Below, in pieces: positions 9,769 to 19,989 of a stretch of DNA of 47,972 bases. Source of the DNA: Caulobacter sp. SLTY (GTDB taxonomy: Bacteria > Pseudomonadota > Alphaproteobacteria > Caulobacterales > Caulobacteraceae). Position 1 is the first letter of the stretch, and each line of letters begins with the position of its first letter. The position numbers were made by a program, and so were the translations under genes. Location: the NCBI RefSeq assembly GCF_009905535.1, contig NZ_JAAALA010000034.1, positions 1 through 47,972 on the forward strand, read 5' to 3'. The notes under the pieces are model-generated. The model saw only the letters and a program-made list of their open reading frames with translations, was not told where the DNA came from and did no database searches.

Positions 9769-9942
9769 GAATCTGTGCTTCAGAGTCGGGATTTCGAGAG
9801 GCGCGGAAGGGCGCATGCAGGCCCTCGAAAGTCAAGGAAAAGGGCGCTTTAACCCCGTCGTCCACAGCCACATCCCGCCTATCCACGCCCGCCAGGCGCG
9901 CTGACATCGACCCTGCCCGCCCCCGCCTGCTAGGAGAGGTCC
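9769..9942. promoter_or_regulatory. Divergent aspS/hdaA control region with GANTC sites and DnaA-like boxes
   Basis: The region holds two CcrM-type methylation sites, GAATC at 9769-9773 and GAGTC at 9783-9787, only 14 bases apart. Closer to hdaA are two sequences resembling DnaA boxes, GTCCACAG near 9860-9867 and CTATCCACG at 9879-9887. Methylation by CcrM and control by DnaA are known themes in Caulobacter; their use here is inference. Confidence 0.4.
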
Positions 9943-10608
9943 GTGACCGCCCAGTTCCGCCTGCCCTTCGAGCCCGCGACCGTCTGGACCCGCGACGCCT
10001 TCGTGCTGTCCGACGCCAACCGCTCGGCGGTGCTGGCGCTCGACGACTGGGCGGCCCTGTCGCGGGGCGCCTTGGCCCTGGTCGGCCCCGCCGGCAGCGG
10101 CAAGAGCCATCTGGCCCAGTCCTGGGCCGACGCCAACGGCGCCAGCCTGGCCATCCCGGGCAAGACCCTGCCCCTAGAGGCCACCGCCCCGGTCCTGGTC
10201 GAGGACGCCGACCTGCTGGGTGATGACGAGGCCCTGTTCCACCTGCTCAACCAGGCCCAGGCCGGCCGCGCCGTGCTGCTGACCGCCCGCGAGCGGCCCC
10301 TGGCCTGGCCCGCCCGCATCCCGGACCTGCGCTCGCGCCTGAACGCCCTGACCGTAGCCGAGATCGACCCGCCCGACGACGCCCAGTTGCGCGCCGTGCT
10401 GGAGGCCCTGTTCAAGGCCCGGCACATCAAACCGGACGAGGACCTCTACCCCTATCTGCTGGCCCGGATGGAGCGGTCGGTCAGCGCCGCCCGCATCCTG
10501 GCGGCCCGGATGGACGAAGCCTCCGCCGCCCGCGGCCGGGCGATCAACAAGGCTCTCGCCCGCGAACTTCTGGAGGAAACCGAGGATCTGTTCGCCGAAG
10601 AGGCCTGA
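9943..10608 (+). CDS. hdaA: DnaA regulatory inactivator HdaA (DnaA-related ATPase)
   Basis: HdaA is the Hda-like partner of the sliding clamp that stimulates ATP hydrolysis by DnaA and so prevents re-initiation of replication. The 221-residue protein begins with QFRLPFEP, which fits the N-terminal clamp-binding QxxLxF motif of this family. It then has a AAA+ Walker A ([10 protein letters not shown], residues 48-57) and Walker B-like segment (VLVEDADLL, ~84). The GTG start at 9943 puts the clamp motif at residue 4, as expected, and GGAGAGG lies just upstream. ppk and ppx follow in the same direction. Confidence 0.88.
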   Translation: MTAQFRLPFEPATVWTRDAFVLSDANRSAVLALDDWAALSRGALALVGPAGSGKSHLAQSWADANGASLAIPGKTLPLEATAPVLVEDADLLGDDEALFHLLNQAQAGRAVLLTARERPLAWPARIPDLRSRLNALTVAEIDPPDDAQLRAVLEALFKARHIKPDEDLYPYLLARMERSVSAARILAARMDEASAARGRAINKALARELLEETEDLFAEEA

Positions 10609-10666
10609 GGTCGTTGAATCTGTAACATCCTTGCGCCAAAGGTGGCCCCTCACCAGCCGAGGCCCG

Positions 10667-12856
10667 ATGCCCAAGTCCGCGACCGCCCGTTCCGCCCCTG
10701 CGGCCGCCAAGCCAGGACCGCTCGACGAGGGGCTGATGGCCTCGTCCGAGCGGTTCTTCAACCGCGAGATCTCGTGGCTGGCCTTCAACAAGCGGGTGCT
10801 GGAAGAGGCCGAGAATCCCCGTCACCCCCTGCTCGAACGCCTGCGGTTCCTGTCGATCTCGGCCAACAACCTCGATGAATTCTACATGGTGCGCGTGGCC
10901 GGGCTGAAAGGTCAGGTCCGCGAGGGCGTGCGCAAGGTCAGCCTGGATGGACTGACACCGGCCGAACAGCTGGAACGGGTCAACGCCGCGGCCACCGAAC
11001 TGATGGCCGACCAGCAGCGAATTTGGCGCTCCGTTCGCGCCGAGCTCGGCCGCGAAGGCCTGCGCCTGCTGGACGCCGCCGACGTCACCGCCGTCGACCG
11101 GCCGGCCGCCGAGGAATATTTCCAGACCCGGCTGTTCCCCATCCTCACGCCCCTGGCCATCGACCCGGCCCATCCTTTCCCCTTCATCCCCAACCTCGGC
11201 TTCTGCCTGGGACTGAAGCTCAAGCGCGAGCGGGACGGCAAGCCGCTATACGCCCTGGTGCCGGTGCCTCAGCAGGTGAAGCGGTTCTGGGAACTGCCCG
11301 GCCCGGCCCGGCGCAAGGAGCGGCGGTTCATCGCCCTGGAAAGCCTGATCATCCTCTGCCTTGACCAGCTGTTTCCCGGCTACCAGGTCGATGGTCGTGG
11401 CCTGTTCCGGGTCATCCGCGACAGCGACATCGAAATCGAGGAAGAGGCCGAAGACCTGGTCCGCGAGTTCGAGACCCAGCTGAAGCGCCGGCGCATGGGC
11501 GATGTGGTTCGGGTCAAGGTCCAGACCAGCATGCCCGACGACCTGCGCGAGTTCATCCTCGACGGCCTGGACGCCGCGCCCGACGACGTGGTGCTGATCG
11601 ACGGCAAGCTGGGCATCGCGGCCATGTCGCAGCTGATCCCCGACGGCCGGCCGGACCTGAAGTTCCCGCCCTTCACCGCCCGCTTCCCCGAGCGCATCCG
11701 CGACCACGCCGGCGACTGCTTCGCCGCCATCCGCGAGAAGGACATCCTGGTCCACCACCCGTTCGAGAGCTTCGACGTGGTGGTCCAGTTCCTGCGCCAG
11801 GCCGCCCGCGACCCGCAGGTGCTGGCCATCAAGCAGACGCTTTACCGCACCAGCCAGGACAGCCCGATCATCGCCGCCCTGATCGAGGCGGCCGAGAACG
11901 GCAAGAACGTCACCGCCCTGGTCGAGATCAAGGCGCGGTTCGACGAGGAGAACAACCTGCGCTGGGCCAAGGACCTGGAGAAGGTCGGGGTCCACGTCGT
12001 GTTCGGCTTCGTGGAGTACAAAACCCACGCCAAACTCAGCATCGTGGTCCGCCGCGAGGGCGAAACCCTGCGCACCTACTGCCACTTCGGGACCGGCAAC
12101 TATCACCCGGTCACCGCGAAGATCTACACCGACCTTTCCCTGTTCACGACTGACCCGGCGCTGGGTCGCGACAGCGCCAGGCTGTTCAACTACATCACCG
12201 GGTACGCCCATCCCGATCGGCTGGAGAAGCTCAGCTACTCCCCCGAAACCATGAAGCCCGACCTGCTGTCGATGATTGCCGCCGAGGCCGACAATGCCCG
12301 CGCCGGCAAACCGAGCGGAATCTGGGCCAAGCTCAACGCCCTGGTCGATCCCCAGATCATCGACGCCCTCTACGCCGCCAGCCAGGCGGGCGTGCCCATC
12401 GACCTGGTGATCCGCGGCATCTGTTGCCTGCGGCCGGGCCTTCCTGGCCTGTCGGAGAACATCCGGGTCAAATCCATCGTCGGCCGCTACCTGGAGCACA
12501 GTCGCATCGTCGCCTTCGCGGACGGAGAGCCCCTGCCGAGCAAGGCCGCCAAGGTGTTCATCTCTTCGGCTGACTGGATGCCCCGCAACCTGGACCGCCG
12601 GGTGGAGGCCCTTACCCCCATCGACAATCCGACCGTGCACGAGCAGGTGCTCAGCCAGATCATGGTGGCCAACCTCAACGATGAGGCCCAGAGCTGGAAC
12701 CTCGACTCCGCCGGCGGCTATGCGCGCGATCCCTCGTGGAACCGCCGCGGCGCCTTCTCGGCCCACGACTACTTCATGACCAACCCCAGCCTGTCGGGCC
12801 GAGGCCACAACGTGCGGGACCGGCCGGTCGCCCTGGACCTCGACAATGAACGATAG
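10667..12856 (+). CDS. ppk: Polyphosphate kinase 1
   Basis: PPK1 makes inorganic polyphosphate from ATP reversibly. At 729 residues it has the normal length. The N-terminal domain contains [17 protein letters not shown] and [15 protein letters not shown]. Of the two phospholipase D-like domains, the first carries KTHAKLS with His454, the position that is phosphorylated (E. coli His435), and the second LEHSRI with His611 (E. coli His592). The 157-residue spacing equals that in E. coli. The start at 10667 is preferred over an in-frame start 12 codons upstream. It overlaps ppx by 11 bases, coupling synthesis and breakdown of polyP. Confidence 0.96.
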   Translation: MPKSATARSAPAAAKPGPLDEGLMASSERFFNREISWLAFNKRVLEEAENPRHPLLERLRFLSISANNLDEFYMVRVAGLKGQVREGVRKVSLDGLTPAEQLERVNAAATELMADQQRIWRSVRAELGREGLRLLDAADVTAVDRPAAEEYFQTRLFPILTPLAIDPAHPFPFIPNLGFCLGLKLKRERDGKPLYALVPVPQQVKRFWELPGPARRKERRFIALESLIILCLDQLFPGYQVDGRGLFRVIRDSDIEIEEEAEDLVREFETQLKRRRMGDVVRVKVQTSMPDDLREFILDGLDAAPDDVVLIDGKLGIAAMSQLIPDGRPDLKFPPFTARFPERIRDHAGDCFAAIREKDILVHHPFESFDVVVQFLRQAARDPQVLAIKQTLYRTSQDSPIIAALIEAAENGKNVTALVEIKARFDEENNLRWAKDLEKVGVHVVFGFVEYKTHAKLSIVVRREGETLRTYCHFGTGNYHPVTAKIYTDLSLFTTDPALGRDSARLFNYITGYAHPDRLEKLSYSPETMKPDLLSMIAAEADNARAGKPSGIWAKLNALVDPQIIDALYAASQAGVPIDLVIRGICCLRPGLPGLSENIRVKSIVGRYLEHSRIVAFADGEPLPSKAAKVFISSADWMPRNLDRRVEALTPIDNPTVHEQVLSQIMVANLNDEAQSWNLDSAGGYARDPSWNRRGAFSAHDYFMTNPSLSGRGHNVRDRPVALDLDNER

Positions 12857-14330
12857 CCCCGGCCACGACGCGGCGGTCATCGACGTCGGGTCCAACTCCG
12901 TCCGCCTGGTGCTCTACCGCGTCGAGGGCCGGTCGATGTGGACGGTGTTCAACGAGAAGGTGCTGGCCGGTCTCGGCCGCGACCTCAAGGAGACCGGCCG
13001 GCTCTCGCCGGAAGGCGCGGCCAGCGCCCTGTCGGCGCTCAAGCGGTTCCGGATCGTGGTAGACCGCCTGCCGCCCGAGCGGGTGTTCACCGCGGCAACC
13101 GCCGCCATCCGCGACGCAGAGGACGGCCCGCCCTTCGCCGGTCGGGTCCAGGCCGAGACCGGCCTCAGCCTGCGGGTGCTGACCGGCGCCGAGGAGGCCC
13201 GCTATGCCGCCCTGGGCGTTCTGGCCGGCGCCCCGGCCGGCGACGGCGTGGTCGGGGACCTCGGCGGCGCCAGCCTGGAGCTGACTCCCATCGGACCGAA
13301 AGGCGCCGGCGAAGGCATCACCCTGCCGCTTGGGCCCTTCTCCTTCGGCCCCTACCCCGACGATGATCCGGAGATCCGCCGGCGTGAAGTCGACGCCCGG
13401 CTGGAAGGATTGGAGCGTTTCCACACCGAAAGCTTCCACGCCGTCGGGGGCGCCTGGCGCAACCTGGCCCTGATCCACATGCACATGACCGGCTATCCGT
13501 TGCGGGTGGTGCACCAGTACGAGATGAGCCGCGCCGAGGCGCTGAACGCCTGCCGTTTCGTGGCCAGCCAGTCGCGCCGGTCGCTGGAGGCGGTGGAGGG
13601 GGTGTCGAAGAAGCGGGCCGAGACCCTGCCCCACGCGGCCGTTGTTCTTGAACGCCTCATCATCGCCCTGGGCATCGAGCGGATCGACCTGTCGGCCTAT
13701 GGCGTTCGTGAGGGCCTGCTGTTTGAGGCCATGGCCCCCACCGTACAGGCGCTCGACCCGCTGATCGAGGGCTGCGCCGCCCTCAGCGTCCGCACCGGCG
13801 CCGACGCCACCCTAGGGCCGACGCTGGACGCCTGGCTGACCCCCGTGTTCGACGCCCTGGAGCCGGTTTTCGGCGCCCGCGACGCGATCCTGCGCGCCGC
13901 CGCCTGCCGCTTGGCTGACCTCGGCGCGCGGCTCCACCCCGATCATCGCGCCGATCTGGTGTTTGAACAGGTGCTCCGCGCCCCGGTCGCCGGCCAGAGT
14001 CACGCCGAGCGCGCCTTTCTGGCCGTCGCCGCCTTCAGCCGCCACTCCAGCTCCAACAACACCCCTGAGCCCAGCACCATCGCCCGCCTGCTGCCCGAAG
14101 CGGCCCGTCGCCGGGCCAGGGCCCTGGGCGCGGCGATCCGCTTTGGCTGCGACCTGACCGGCCGCGACTCTGCTCTGCTGGCCCACACCCGCCTGGCCCT
14201 GAAAGGCGACCGCCTCCTCCTCACCACCGACGCCGACCGCGCCGACCTCCTGCTCGGCGAACAGACCAGCCGCCGCGCCGCCGCCCTGGCGGGCCACCTC
14301 GATGCGAAGGTGGAAATCAGGGTTAGCTGA
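12846..14330 (+). CDS. ppx: Exopolyphosphatase (Ppx/GppA family)
   Basis: This 494-residue enzyme removes terminal phosphate from polyphosphate, or from pppGpp in GppA members. It has the ASKHA phosphate loops: [15 protein letters not shown] at residue ~10, the EEARYAALG catalytic Glu region near 117, and [10 protein letters not shown] near 137. A Ppx C-terminal helical domain follows (residues ~310-490). Its start lies within the last 11 bases of ppk, and this pairing favours the exopolyphosphatase call over GppA. It ends 6 bases before the convergent HAD gene. Confidence 0.92.
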   Translation: MNDSPGHDAAVIDVGSNSVRLVLYRVEGRSMWTVFNEKVLAGLGRDLKETGRLSPEGAASALSALKRFRIVVDRLPPERVFTAATAAIRDAEDGPPFAGRVQAETGLSLRVLTGAEEARYAALGVLAGAPAGDGVVGDLGGASLELTPIGPKGAGEGITLPLGPFSFGPYPDDDPEIRRREVDARLEGLERFHTESFHAVGGAWRNLALIHMHMTGYPLRVVHQYEMSRAEALNACRFVASQSRRSLEAVEGVSKKRAETLPHAAVVLERLIIALGIERIDLSAYGVREGLLFEAMAPTVQALDPLIEGCAALSVRTGADATLGPTLDAWLTPVFDALEPVFGARDAILRAAACRLADLGARLHPDHRADLVFEQVLRAPVAGQSHAERAFLAVAAFSRHSSSNNTPEPSTIARLLPEAARRRARALGAAIRFGCDLTGRDSALLAHTRLALKGDRLLLTTDADRADLLLGEQTSRRAAALAGHLDAKVEIRVS

Positions 14331-14336
14331 TCCAGC

Positions 14337-15179
14337 CTAATCGGCCGGCATCGTCCCCTCGTGGATGGCGATGCGGCCGAGGATGCCTTTGACGATCAGG
14401 TCCAGGGCGCTGCCGTCGGTGTAGTTGGCGGCGGCAACGAAGTTCACTCGGTCCTCGGCGATCAGGCGGTGAAGCTTGGTCTGGTCGTTGGGCTCGGTGC
14501 GCGGGTCATAGACGGCGATCGAGTGGCCGCCCTTGGTGTGCATCATCTTCATGGTCGGGACGTCGGTGTCCCCGTCGCCGACGAAGATCATCCGCTCAAA
14601 CGGCACCGGGCGGTCGTCGTCCGGCATGAAGCGGTTGATCTTCTCGTGCTCCCAGTTGTTGTGCACACCCTTGTTGATGCGGAACAGATACTGGGTCTTG
14701 GTGGTGTAGTTGATGCCCACCGCCGGCCACTCTGCCTCACCATCCTCATTGTAGACGTAGTGGCTGGCGAAGACGTGCTCGAAGGCCGGGTAGATGGGGC
14801 AGCCCTCGACCATTTCCTGCAGGCCGGACGACAGGATGTAGTGCTTCACGTCCAGGCCGTAGTTGGCGCCGAAGGTATTGATCCGGTCGAACCAGCTCAT
14901 GTCGCGCAGCCCGTCGAACAGCAGAACGTCCTTGCCGTGCTCGCGCAGCATCTCTCGGGTGACGGTGAGGCCGGCCTTGCGCGCCGTCTGCAGCATCAGC
15001 TGCATGTACATCAGGATGTCGTCCCCATCGGACTTGATGGTCTGCGGGCGCACCGTGTCGTTCCAGAACTGCTTCGGCGTCATACCCAGCGCCGGGATGA
15101 AGCTGGTCTCCTGCATGTTGCCGCGGGCCAGGGTGCCGTCGAAATCGTAGATGATGGCGGTGGTGCGGGGTTTGGACAT
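14337..15179 (-). CDS. HAD-family phosphatase
   Basis: This 280-residue cytoplasmic hydrolase has HAD motif I, YDFDGTLA, with the nucleophile Asp near residue 13. Motif II is ILSSGLQEM in mid-protein, and motif IV is FVGDGDTDVPTMKMM. The cap between motifs I and II is helical (FWNDTVRPQ ... DILMYMQLML), similar to phosphoserine phosphatase-like HADs. The substrate cannot be told from sequence. ATG 15179 puts motif I at the N-terminus; the open frame further upstream has no conserved sequence. A perfect palindrome CGCAAGCCTTGCG (15249-15261) lies 70 bases upstream. Confidence 0.85.
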   Translation of the reverse strand: MSKPRTTAIIYDFDGTLARGNMQETSFIPALGMTPKQFWNDTVRPQTIKSDGDDILMYMQLMLQTARKAGLTVTREMLREHGKDVLLFDGLRDMSWFDRINTFGANYGLDVKHYILSSGLQEMVEGCPIYPAFEHVFASHYVYNEDGEAEWPAVGINYTTKTQYLFRINKGVHNNWEHEKINRFMPDDDRPVPFERMIFVGDGDTDVPTMKMMHTKGGHSIAVYDPRTEPNDQTKLHRLIAEDRVNFVAAANYTDGSALDLIVKGILGRIAIHEGTMPAD

Positions 15180-15282
15180 GAAGGTCTCTAAGGTTCGCTC
15201 TGGCGGCGGTTGCTTGGAAGGACTGTGAATCACCTTTCGCCGTCCGAACGCAAGCCTTGCGAGCCGTCGCGACGCAGGGACT

Positions 15283-15999
15283 TTAGGCTTCCAGAGCGAT
15301 TGACGGCCCAAGATTCCCGACCATCCGCGCGACAAGCGCCTCGGCCGGGACGTCTGGATAGGCCTCACTAATCATGGTGAGCAGCCAGTGGCGAACCTCG
15401 CCGGTCGGCACGGCTCTCCGCATTTCACCGAGCACCAGCAGGTCCATCAGCGGCGGATCGCCCTCGCCCGGCAACGGCAGGATGTAAGGCAAGCCCACCA
15501 GCTGCCGGCAGCCCAGCCGCCGGTAGAAGTCCTTCCGCCGCCGCCGGATCGCCTGATCGGCGGCGGCCTCGCGGTCGGAATCGACCTCGACCAGCAGCCT
15601 GCGCTTGTCCAAGTCAGCCGCCACCGCGCCGAACAGCGCCGCGCCCAGACCCGATCCCCGCATGTCCTCGCGCGAAAACAGGTAGTCGAGCAGCGAGATT
15701 TCGGCGCCAGCGCAATCAAAGATCACCGCCGCCGCGACCAGCGCCCCGTCGCGCCAGGCGCCGTGGATACGATAGCGGCCACACCGGGCCAGTTCGGTCA
15801 CGGCCGCGCGCGTGCGCCGCTCGCGGGCCGGGATCGAGGCCTCGTAGATGGCGAACAGGGCGTCGGCGTCGGCGCCGTTAGTCAGATCGACCGGGCCAAA
15901 GCGAAAGATCGCCCTACTCCGCCGCCGCCTGCTTCGGCGCCCGGCGCACCTCGACCACCCGCACCCGCGTGCCGTCCAGCACCAGGGCCAGTTCGCCAC
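15283..15999 (-). CDS. GNAT-family N-acetyltransferase (start uncertain)
   Basis: The protein carries a GNAT fold: FAIYEASIPARERR near the start of the domain, LDYLFSREDMRGSGLGAALF (beta4 and the acetyl-CoA loop RGSGLG), and FYRRLGCRQL. It is followed by a tail of about 60 residues (LLVLGEMRRAVPTGEVRHWL). The substrate is unknown. The start is a puzzle. The homologous part begins near base 15905, but between 15905 and 15997 there is no ATG, GTG or TTG in frame; the first is GTG 15997-15999, inside rnd. That would give an Arg-rich, unlikely leader of about 31 residues and an 86-base overlap. An unusual start codon (ATC at about 15904-15906) is possible. Confidence 0.75.
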   Translation of the reverse strand: MANWPWCWTARGCGWSRCAGRRSRRRRSRAIFRFGPVDLTNGADADALFAIYEASIPARERRTRAAVTELARCGRYRIHGAWRDGALVAAAVIFDCAGAEISLLDYLFSREDMRGSGLGAALFGAVAADLDKRRLLVEVDSDREAAADQAIRRRRKDFYRRLGCRQLVGLPYILPLPGEGDPPLMDLLVLGEMRRAVPTGEVRHWLLTMISEAYPDVPAEALVARMVGNLGPSIALEA

Positions 16000-17095
16000 G
16001 CTTGAGCTTCAGGGCGTCGGCCCCGAAGGCGTCCTTGCGCCAGCCGGTCAAGGCGCCGACGTCGGCCTTGTCGTCGTTCGCGATCTTCTCGAGGTCGGAG
16101 ACGGTGGCGATCAGCTTGGATGCCACGCCGGCGTCCTCCGCCCGGGCCTTGAGCAACACCTTGAGCAGCTCGACAACCGCGCCGGCGGCGGGGTTGTGGC
16201 TGGGCTTTTCACGCTCGACCACCGGGGCGTAGGCCTCAGGGTCCTTGAGCGCCTCGCGGATGGCGGCCATCAGGTCGGGCCCGAACTTGCTGCCGGAAAA
16301 GCCCTTGGGCACGCCGCGCAGCCGGTCCATGGCCGCCGCGTCGGTCGGCGCCTGGCTGGCCAGTTCGTCGATGGCGTCGTCCTTGAGGATACGACCGCGG
16401 GGCTGGTCACGCGTCTGAGCCGTCCGTTCGCGCCAGGCGGCCACGGCCTTGAACACCGCCATGTATTTGGCGGCGTGCTTGCGCGGGCGCAACCGCTTCC
16501 AGGCGTTGTCCGGGTTGACGTCGTAGAGGTCCGGATCGACCAGCGCCTCCATCTCCTCCTCGACCCAGGCGAGGCGGCCGGCCTTCTCCAGGCTGCCGCG
16601 CAGGATGGGGAACAGGCGGGCCAGGTGGGTGACATCGGCCAGGGCGTAGGTCAGCTGGTTGTCGCTCAGCGGCCGGCGGCTCCAGTCGGTGAAGCGGCTC
16701 GACTTGTCGAGCTCGATCTTCAGCATCTGGCGGACCAGGGCGTCATAGGCGATCTGCTCGCCAAAGCCCGCCGCCATGCCGGCGATCTGGGTGTCGAACA
16801 GCGGCCGGGGCATGGCCCCCAGGTTGTTGAAGATTTCCACGTCCTGGCGGGCGGCGTGGAACACCTTCAGGATGCTCTCGTCGCGCAGGATGTCGAGGAA
16901 GGGGCTCAGGTCCAGGCCATCGGCCAACGGATCGATGCAGGCTTCTATGCCGCCGGGCGCGGCGGCCTGGATCAGGCACAGCTTCGGCCAGTAGGTCGTC
17001 TCGCGCATGAACTCCGTGTCCACGGCGACGAAAGGCTGGCCCTTCAGCTGATTACAGAACGCCGCAAGGTCGGCGGTGGTTGAAATAGGCGTCAT
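15914..17095 (-). CDS. rnd: Ribonuclease D
   Basis: This 3'-5' exoribonuclease trims tRNA and other stable RNA 3' ends. The 393-residue protein has the DEDD exonuclease residues: VDTEFMRE (motif I, residue ~25), FHAARQDVEIF (motif II, ~82) and YALADVTHL (motif III, ~152). The HRDC domain follows at ~205-290 and a C-terminal helical domain completes the usual length. ATG 17095 has no Shine-Dalgarno sequence; instead GCTATAG, a good -10 element, stands only 7 bases before it, so the mRNA may be leaderless. The 3' end overlaps the beginning of the GNAT frame. Confidence 0.94.
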   Translation of the reverse strand: MTPISTTADLAAFCNQLKGQPFVAVDTEFMRETTYWPKLCLIQAAAPGGIEACIDPLADGLDLSPFLDILRDESILKVFHAARQDVEIFNNLGAMPRPLFDTQIAGMAAGFGEQIAYDALVRQMLKIELDKSSRFTDWSRRPLSDNQLTYALADVTHLARLFPILRGSLEKAGRLAWVEEEMEALVDPDLYDVNPDNAWKRLRPRKHAAKYMAVFKAVAAWRERTAQTRDQPRGRILKDDAIDELASQAPTDAAAMDRLRGVPKGFSGSKFGPDLMAAIREALKDPEAYAPVVEREKPSHNPAAGAVVELLKVLLKARAEDAGVASKLIATVSDLEKIANDDKADVGALTGWRKDAFGADALKLKRGELALVLDGTRVRVVEVRRAPKQAAAE

Positions 17096-17101
17096 CCGGC
17101 A

Positions 17102-17133
17102 GCTATAGCCCCGGCCATAGGCGAGTCTGCAAG
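17102..17133 (-). promoter_or_regulatory. Candidate rnd promoter giving a leaderless mRNA
   Basis: On the minus strand, CTTGCAG (17127-17133) and GCTATAGC (17102-17109) resemble the alphaproteobacterial housekeeping -35 and -10, with a slightly long spacer. The -10 ends 6 bases before the ATG, so the predicted transcript would start at or beside the start codon. Confidence 0.35.
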
Positions 17134-17187
17134 CTTTCAGACGCGCCCAAGGCCTGATTCTCGCCCTCACGTGATCCGGAAAGCGCC

Positions 17188-18210
17188 ATGACCGACCGTC
17201 CCAACGGCCTCACCTACGCGCAAGCCGGCGTCGACATCGATGCGGGCGCCGCCCTGGTCGAGGCGATCAAGCCCCTGGCCAAGGCCACGGCGCGGCCTGG
17301 CGTGACCGGCGGGCTGGGCGGTTTCGGGGCCCTGTTCGACCTCAAGGCGGCCGGCTACGACGACCCGCTGCTGGTCAGCACCACCGACGGGGTGGGCACC
17401 AAGCTGAAGATCGCCATCGAGACCGGCCTGCACGGCCAGGTCGGCATCGACCTAGTGGCCATGTGCGTCAACGACCTCCTGGCCCAGGGCGCCGAGCCGC
17501 TGCTGTTCCTCGACTACTACGCCACCGGCAAGCTGGACGTGGCCACGGCCACGAGCGTGGTCGCCGGCATCGCCGAGGGCTGCAAACTGGCCGGCTGCGC
17601 CCTTGTCGGCGGCGAAACCGCCGAGATGCCGGGGATGTACTCCGAAGGCGACTACGACCTCGCCGGCTTCACCGTCGGCGCTGTGAACCGCGACGGCGTC
17701 CTGCCGCGCCTGGATGAGCAACGGGCCGGCGATGTGCTGATCGGCCTCGGCTCCAGCGGCCCGCACAGCAACGGCTACTCCCTGGTCCGCAAGGTGGTCG
17801 AGCGCTCGGGCCTGGCCTGGAACGCCCCCTGCCCGTTCGGCGACGGCACGCTGGCCGAGGCCCTGATGGCCCCGACCCGCATCTATGTGAAGTCGGTCCA
17901 CCCGCTGCTGAAGGCCGGCCAGGTCAAGGGCGTCGCCCATATCACCGGCGGCGGGCTGATCGAGAACCCGCCGCGCGCCATCGGCGAGGGGCTGGTCCCG
18001 CGCTTCGACTGGAACGCCTGGCCCCTGCCGCCGGTGTTCGACTGGCTGCAGCGCGAAGGCGGGATCGACGATCATGAGCTGCGCCGCACCTTCAACTGCG
18101 GCGTCGGCCTGCTGCTGATCGTCGCCAAGGACAAGGCGGCCGAGGTGCTGGGCGCCCTGCTCGACGCGGGAGAGGACGCCTTCGTCTGCGGCGAGCTCGC
18201 CAAGGGATGA
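17188..18210 (+). CDS. purM: Phosphoribosylformylglycinamidine cyclo-ligase (AIR synthetase)
   Basis: PurM closes the imidazole ring of purines, FGAM + ATP to AIR, in the cytoplasm. The 340 residues match the family in length. Motifs seen: [12 protein letters not shown] near residue 60, [11 protein letters not shown] near 143, [14 protein letters not shown] near 186, and [14 protein letters not shown] near 252. ATG 17188 follows a GGAAAG site. The stop overlaps the purN start (ATGA), so PurM and PurN are translationally coupled, as in E. coli, although the steps are not adjacent. Confidence 0.97.
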   Translation: MTDRPNGLTYAQAGVDIDAGAALVEAIKPLAKATARPGVTGGLGGFGALFDLKAAGYDDPLLVSTTDGVGTKLKIAIETGLHGQVGIDLVAMCVNDLLAQGAEPLLFLDYYATGKLDVATATSVVAGIAEGCKLAGCALVGGETAEMPGMYSEGDYDLAGFTVGAVNRDGVLPRLDEQRAGDVLIGLGSSGPHSNGYSLVRKVVERSGLAWNAPCPFGDGTLAEALMAPTRIYVKSVHPLLKAGQVKGVAHITGGGLIENPPRAIGEGLVPRFDWNAWPLPPVFDWLQREGGIDDHELRRTFNCGVGLLLIVAKDKAAEVLGALLDAGEDAFVCGELAKG

Positions 18211-18788
18211 TCCGAAAGCGGGTCGGCATCCTGATCTCTGGTCAGGGCTCCAACATGGAAGCCCTGATCCGCGCCACCGAGGCGCCCGACTGCAACTACG
18301 AGGTGGCCGTGGTCATCTCCAACCGCCCGGACGCCGCTGGCCTGGATCGCGCCAAGACTCTCGGCGTCCCCGTCCTCGCTGTCGACCACGCCCCCTTCGG
18401 CAAGGACCGCGAGGCCCATGAACGGGCCCTCGACGCCGCCCTCCGCCGGTCCGGCTGCGAGTACGTGGCCCTGGCCGGCTATATGCGCCTGCTGACGCCC
18501 TTCCTGGTCGAGGCCTGGGCCGGGCGAATGGTCAACATTCATCCCTCCCTGCTGCCCAAATACCCGGGCCTGGACACCCACCGCCGCGCCATAGAGGGGG
18601 GTGAAGTCGAACACGGATGTTCCGTGCACCTTGTCACGATCGGGGTCGATGAAGGCCCGGTGATCGCCCAGGCGAAGATTCCGGTCGAGGCCGGAGACTC
18701 ACCGGAGACCCTGGCCGCCCGGGTCCTGGTGGCAGAGCACCAGCTCTACCCGGCGGCGCTCAGCGGATACGTCGCGTCGCCCACATGA
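18207..18788 (+). CDS. purN: Phosphoribosylglycinamide formyltransferase
   Basis: PurN formylates GAR with 10-formyl-tetrahydrofolate in purine synthesis. The 193-residue protein shows the phosphate-binding [11 protein letters not shown] at residue ~8, the [12 protein letters not shown] segment at ~90, and the catalytic block [16 protein letters not shown] (catalytic Asn and His) followed by HGCSVHLVT and DEGPVIAQ. It overlaps purM by 4 bases. The final 29 bases overlap the 3' end of the lipoprotein gene on the opposite strand. Confidence 0.96.
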   Translation: MIRKRVGILISGQGSNMEALIRATEAPDCNYEVAVVISNRPDAAGLDRAKTLGVPVLAVDHAPFGKDREAHERALDAALRRSGCEYVALAGYMRLLTPFLVEAWAGRMVNIHPSLLPKYPGLDTHRRAIEGGEVEHGCSVHLVTIGVDEGPVIAQAKIPVEAGDSPETLAARVLVAEHQLYPAALSGYVASPT

Positions 18789-19353
18789 TCTCGGCGTCGC
18801 GGCCCAGCACGCCGTTGCGCGCCAGGGTCATCTGCGCGGCCGCCATCCGGGGGCGATACTCGGACCCGTACTGCGCCTCCAGGTCGACGTCCCACCTCTC
18901 CATGCCAGAGGCCATCACATGCGCCACGCTCATGGCCGACATGATGTCCCGCATGGCCCGAAGGCTGTTCTGGTCGTCCTTGCAGACCCGGATGGTGGCC
19001 GGCACCTCGGACTTTGTGATGCCGCCCTGCGCCAGGTGCTGCAGATAAAGGTAGCGGGCCTCCGGCGACATCGACACCACCGTGGCGTTGTTGATCTTGC
19101 CGATGATGTAGCTCACGGCCACCGCCTTGACCGCCTTCATGCCTTGGTCGGTACAGGGATCGTCCCCGTCCTTCGCGGCGAGTTCGGCCACGGCGATCCC
19201 GTCCGCCTCGTCTTCCAAGGCCTGCAGCCCCGAAATATCGCCGGCACGATAGGCGGCCACGGCCTTCGACAGGTTGTCCGGCCGCTTGGCCAGGTCGCTC
19301 ATGCCGCATCCGGCCAACACAGCCGCCGCGATCGTCAACGCCACCCAACGCAT
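18760..19353 (-). CDS. Putative lipoprotein, unknown function
   Basis: I do not recognise this 197-residue protein. It has a short lipoprotein signal with lipobox LAGC (Cys16). The mature part is mainly helical by eye (repeated Ala-rich amphipathic stretches, YRAGDISGLQALEDEADG near residue 40) and has two further Cys, in DDPCTDQ and RVCKDDQ, that could pair in the periplasm. ATG 19353 is chosen because it directly precedes the lipobox leader. It lies between purN (tail-to-tail) and the ndk terminator, so it is probably transcribed from its own promoter. Confidence 0.75.
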   Translation of the reverse strand: MRWVALTIAAAVLAGCGMSDLAKRPDNLSKAVAAYRAGDISGLQALEDEADGIAVAELAAKDGDDPCTDQGMKAVKAVAVSYIIGKINNATVVSMSPEARYLYLQHLAQGGITKSEVPATIRVCKDDQNSLRAMRDIMSAMSVAHVMASGMERWDVDLEAQYGSEYRPRMAAAQMTLARNGVLGRDAEIMWATRRIR

Positions 19354-19416
19354 AGTCTTCCCCCTGGCTTCGCAACGGCTGATAGCGGGCAAAGCCTTTG
19401 CGCCCGCCTAACGGGC

Positions 19417-19450
19417 AAAGAAAAGGGCCGGCGGATCGCTCCGCCGGCCC
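19417..19450 (-). terminator. Intrinsic terminator of ndk
   Basis: A perfect 10-bp stem (GGGCCGGCGG / CCGCCGGCCC, 19425-19450) with a 6-base loop is followed, on the minus strand, by TTTTCTTT. It lies 24 bases after the ndk stop. Confidence 0.88.
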
Positions 19451-19473
19451 CATTCCGTTGAAACCGCTTAGGC

Positions 19474-19893
<420 letters not shown>

Positions 19894-19943
19894 GGCTTAG
19901 TTTCTTCAGCCCTACAAAGAGGTGGGATTTGGGAGGTCGCGGG

Positions 19944-19972
19944 CTTATAGCGGCGACCCTCCCGTCCGCCAA
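19944..19972 (-). promoter_or_regulatory. Candidate housekeeping promoter of ndk
   Basis: On the minus strand TTGGCGG (19966-19972) and GCTATAAG (19944-19951) are separated by 14 bases. This fits the Caulobacter-type consensus TTGACGS-N10-14-GCTANAWC. It predicts a leader of about 40 bases before ndk. Confidence 0.6.
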
Positions 19973-19989
19973 CACCTCCCAAGCGTTTC

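Noticed and set aside
11246..12895. A 549-residue open frame antisense to ppk
   Set aside because: It mirrors ppk codon bias and has no recognisable domain; ppk is certain.
15249..15261. Palindrome CGCAAGCCTTGCG upstream of the HAD gene
   Set aside because: Perfect but short, with no loop for a hairpin and no known regulator; such a match is expected by chance in GC-rich DNA.
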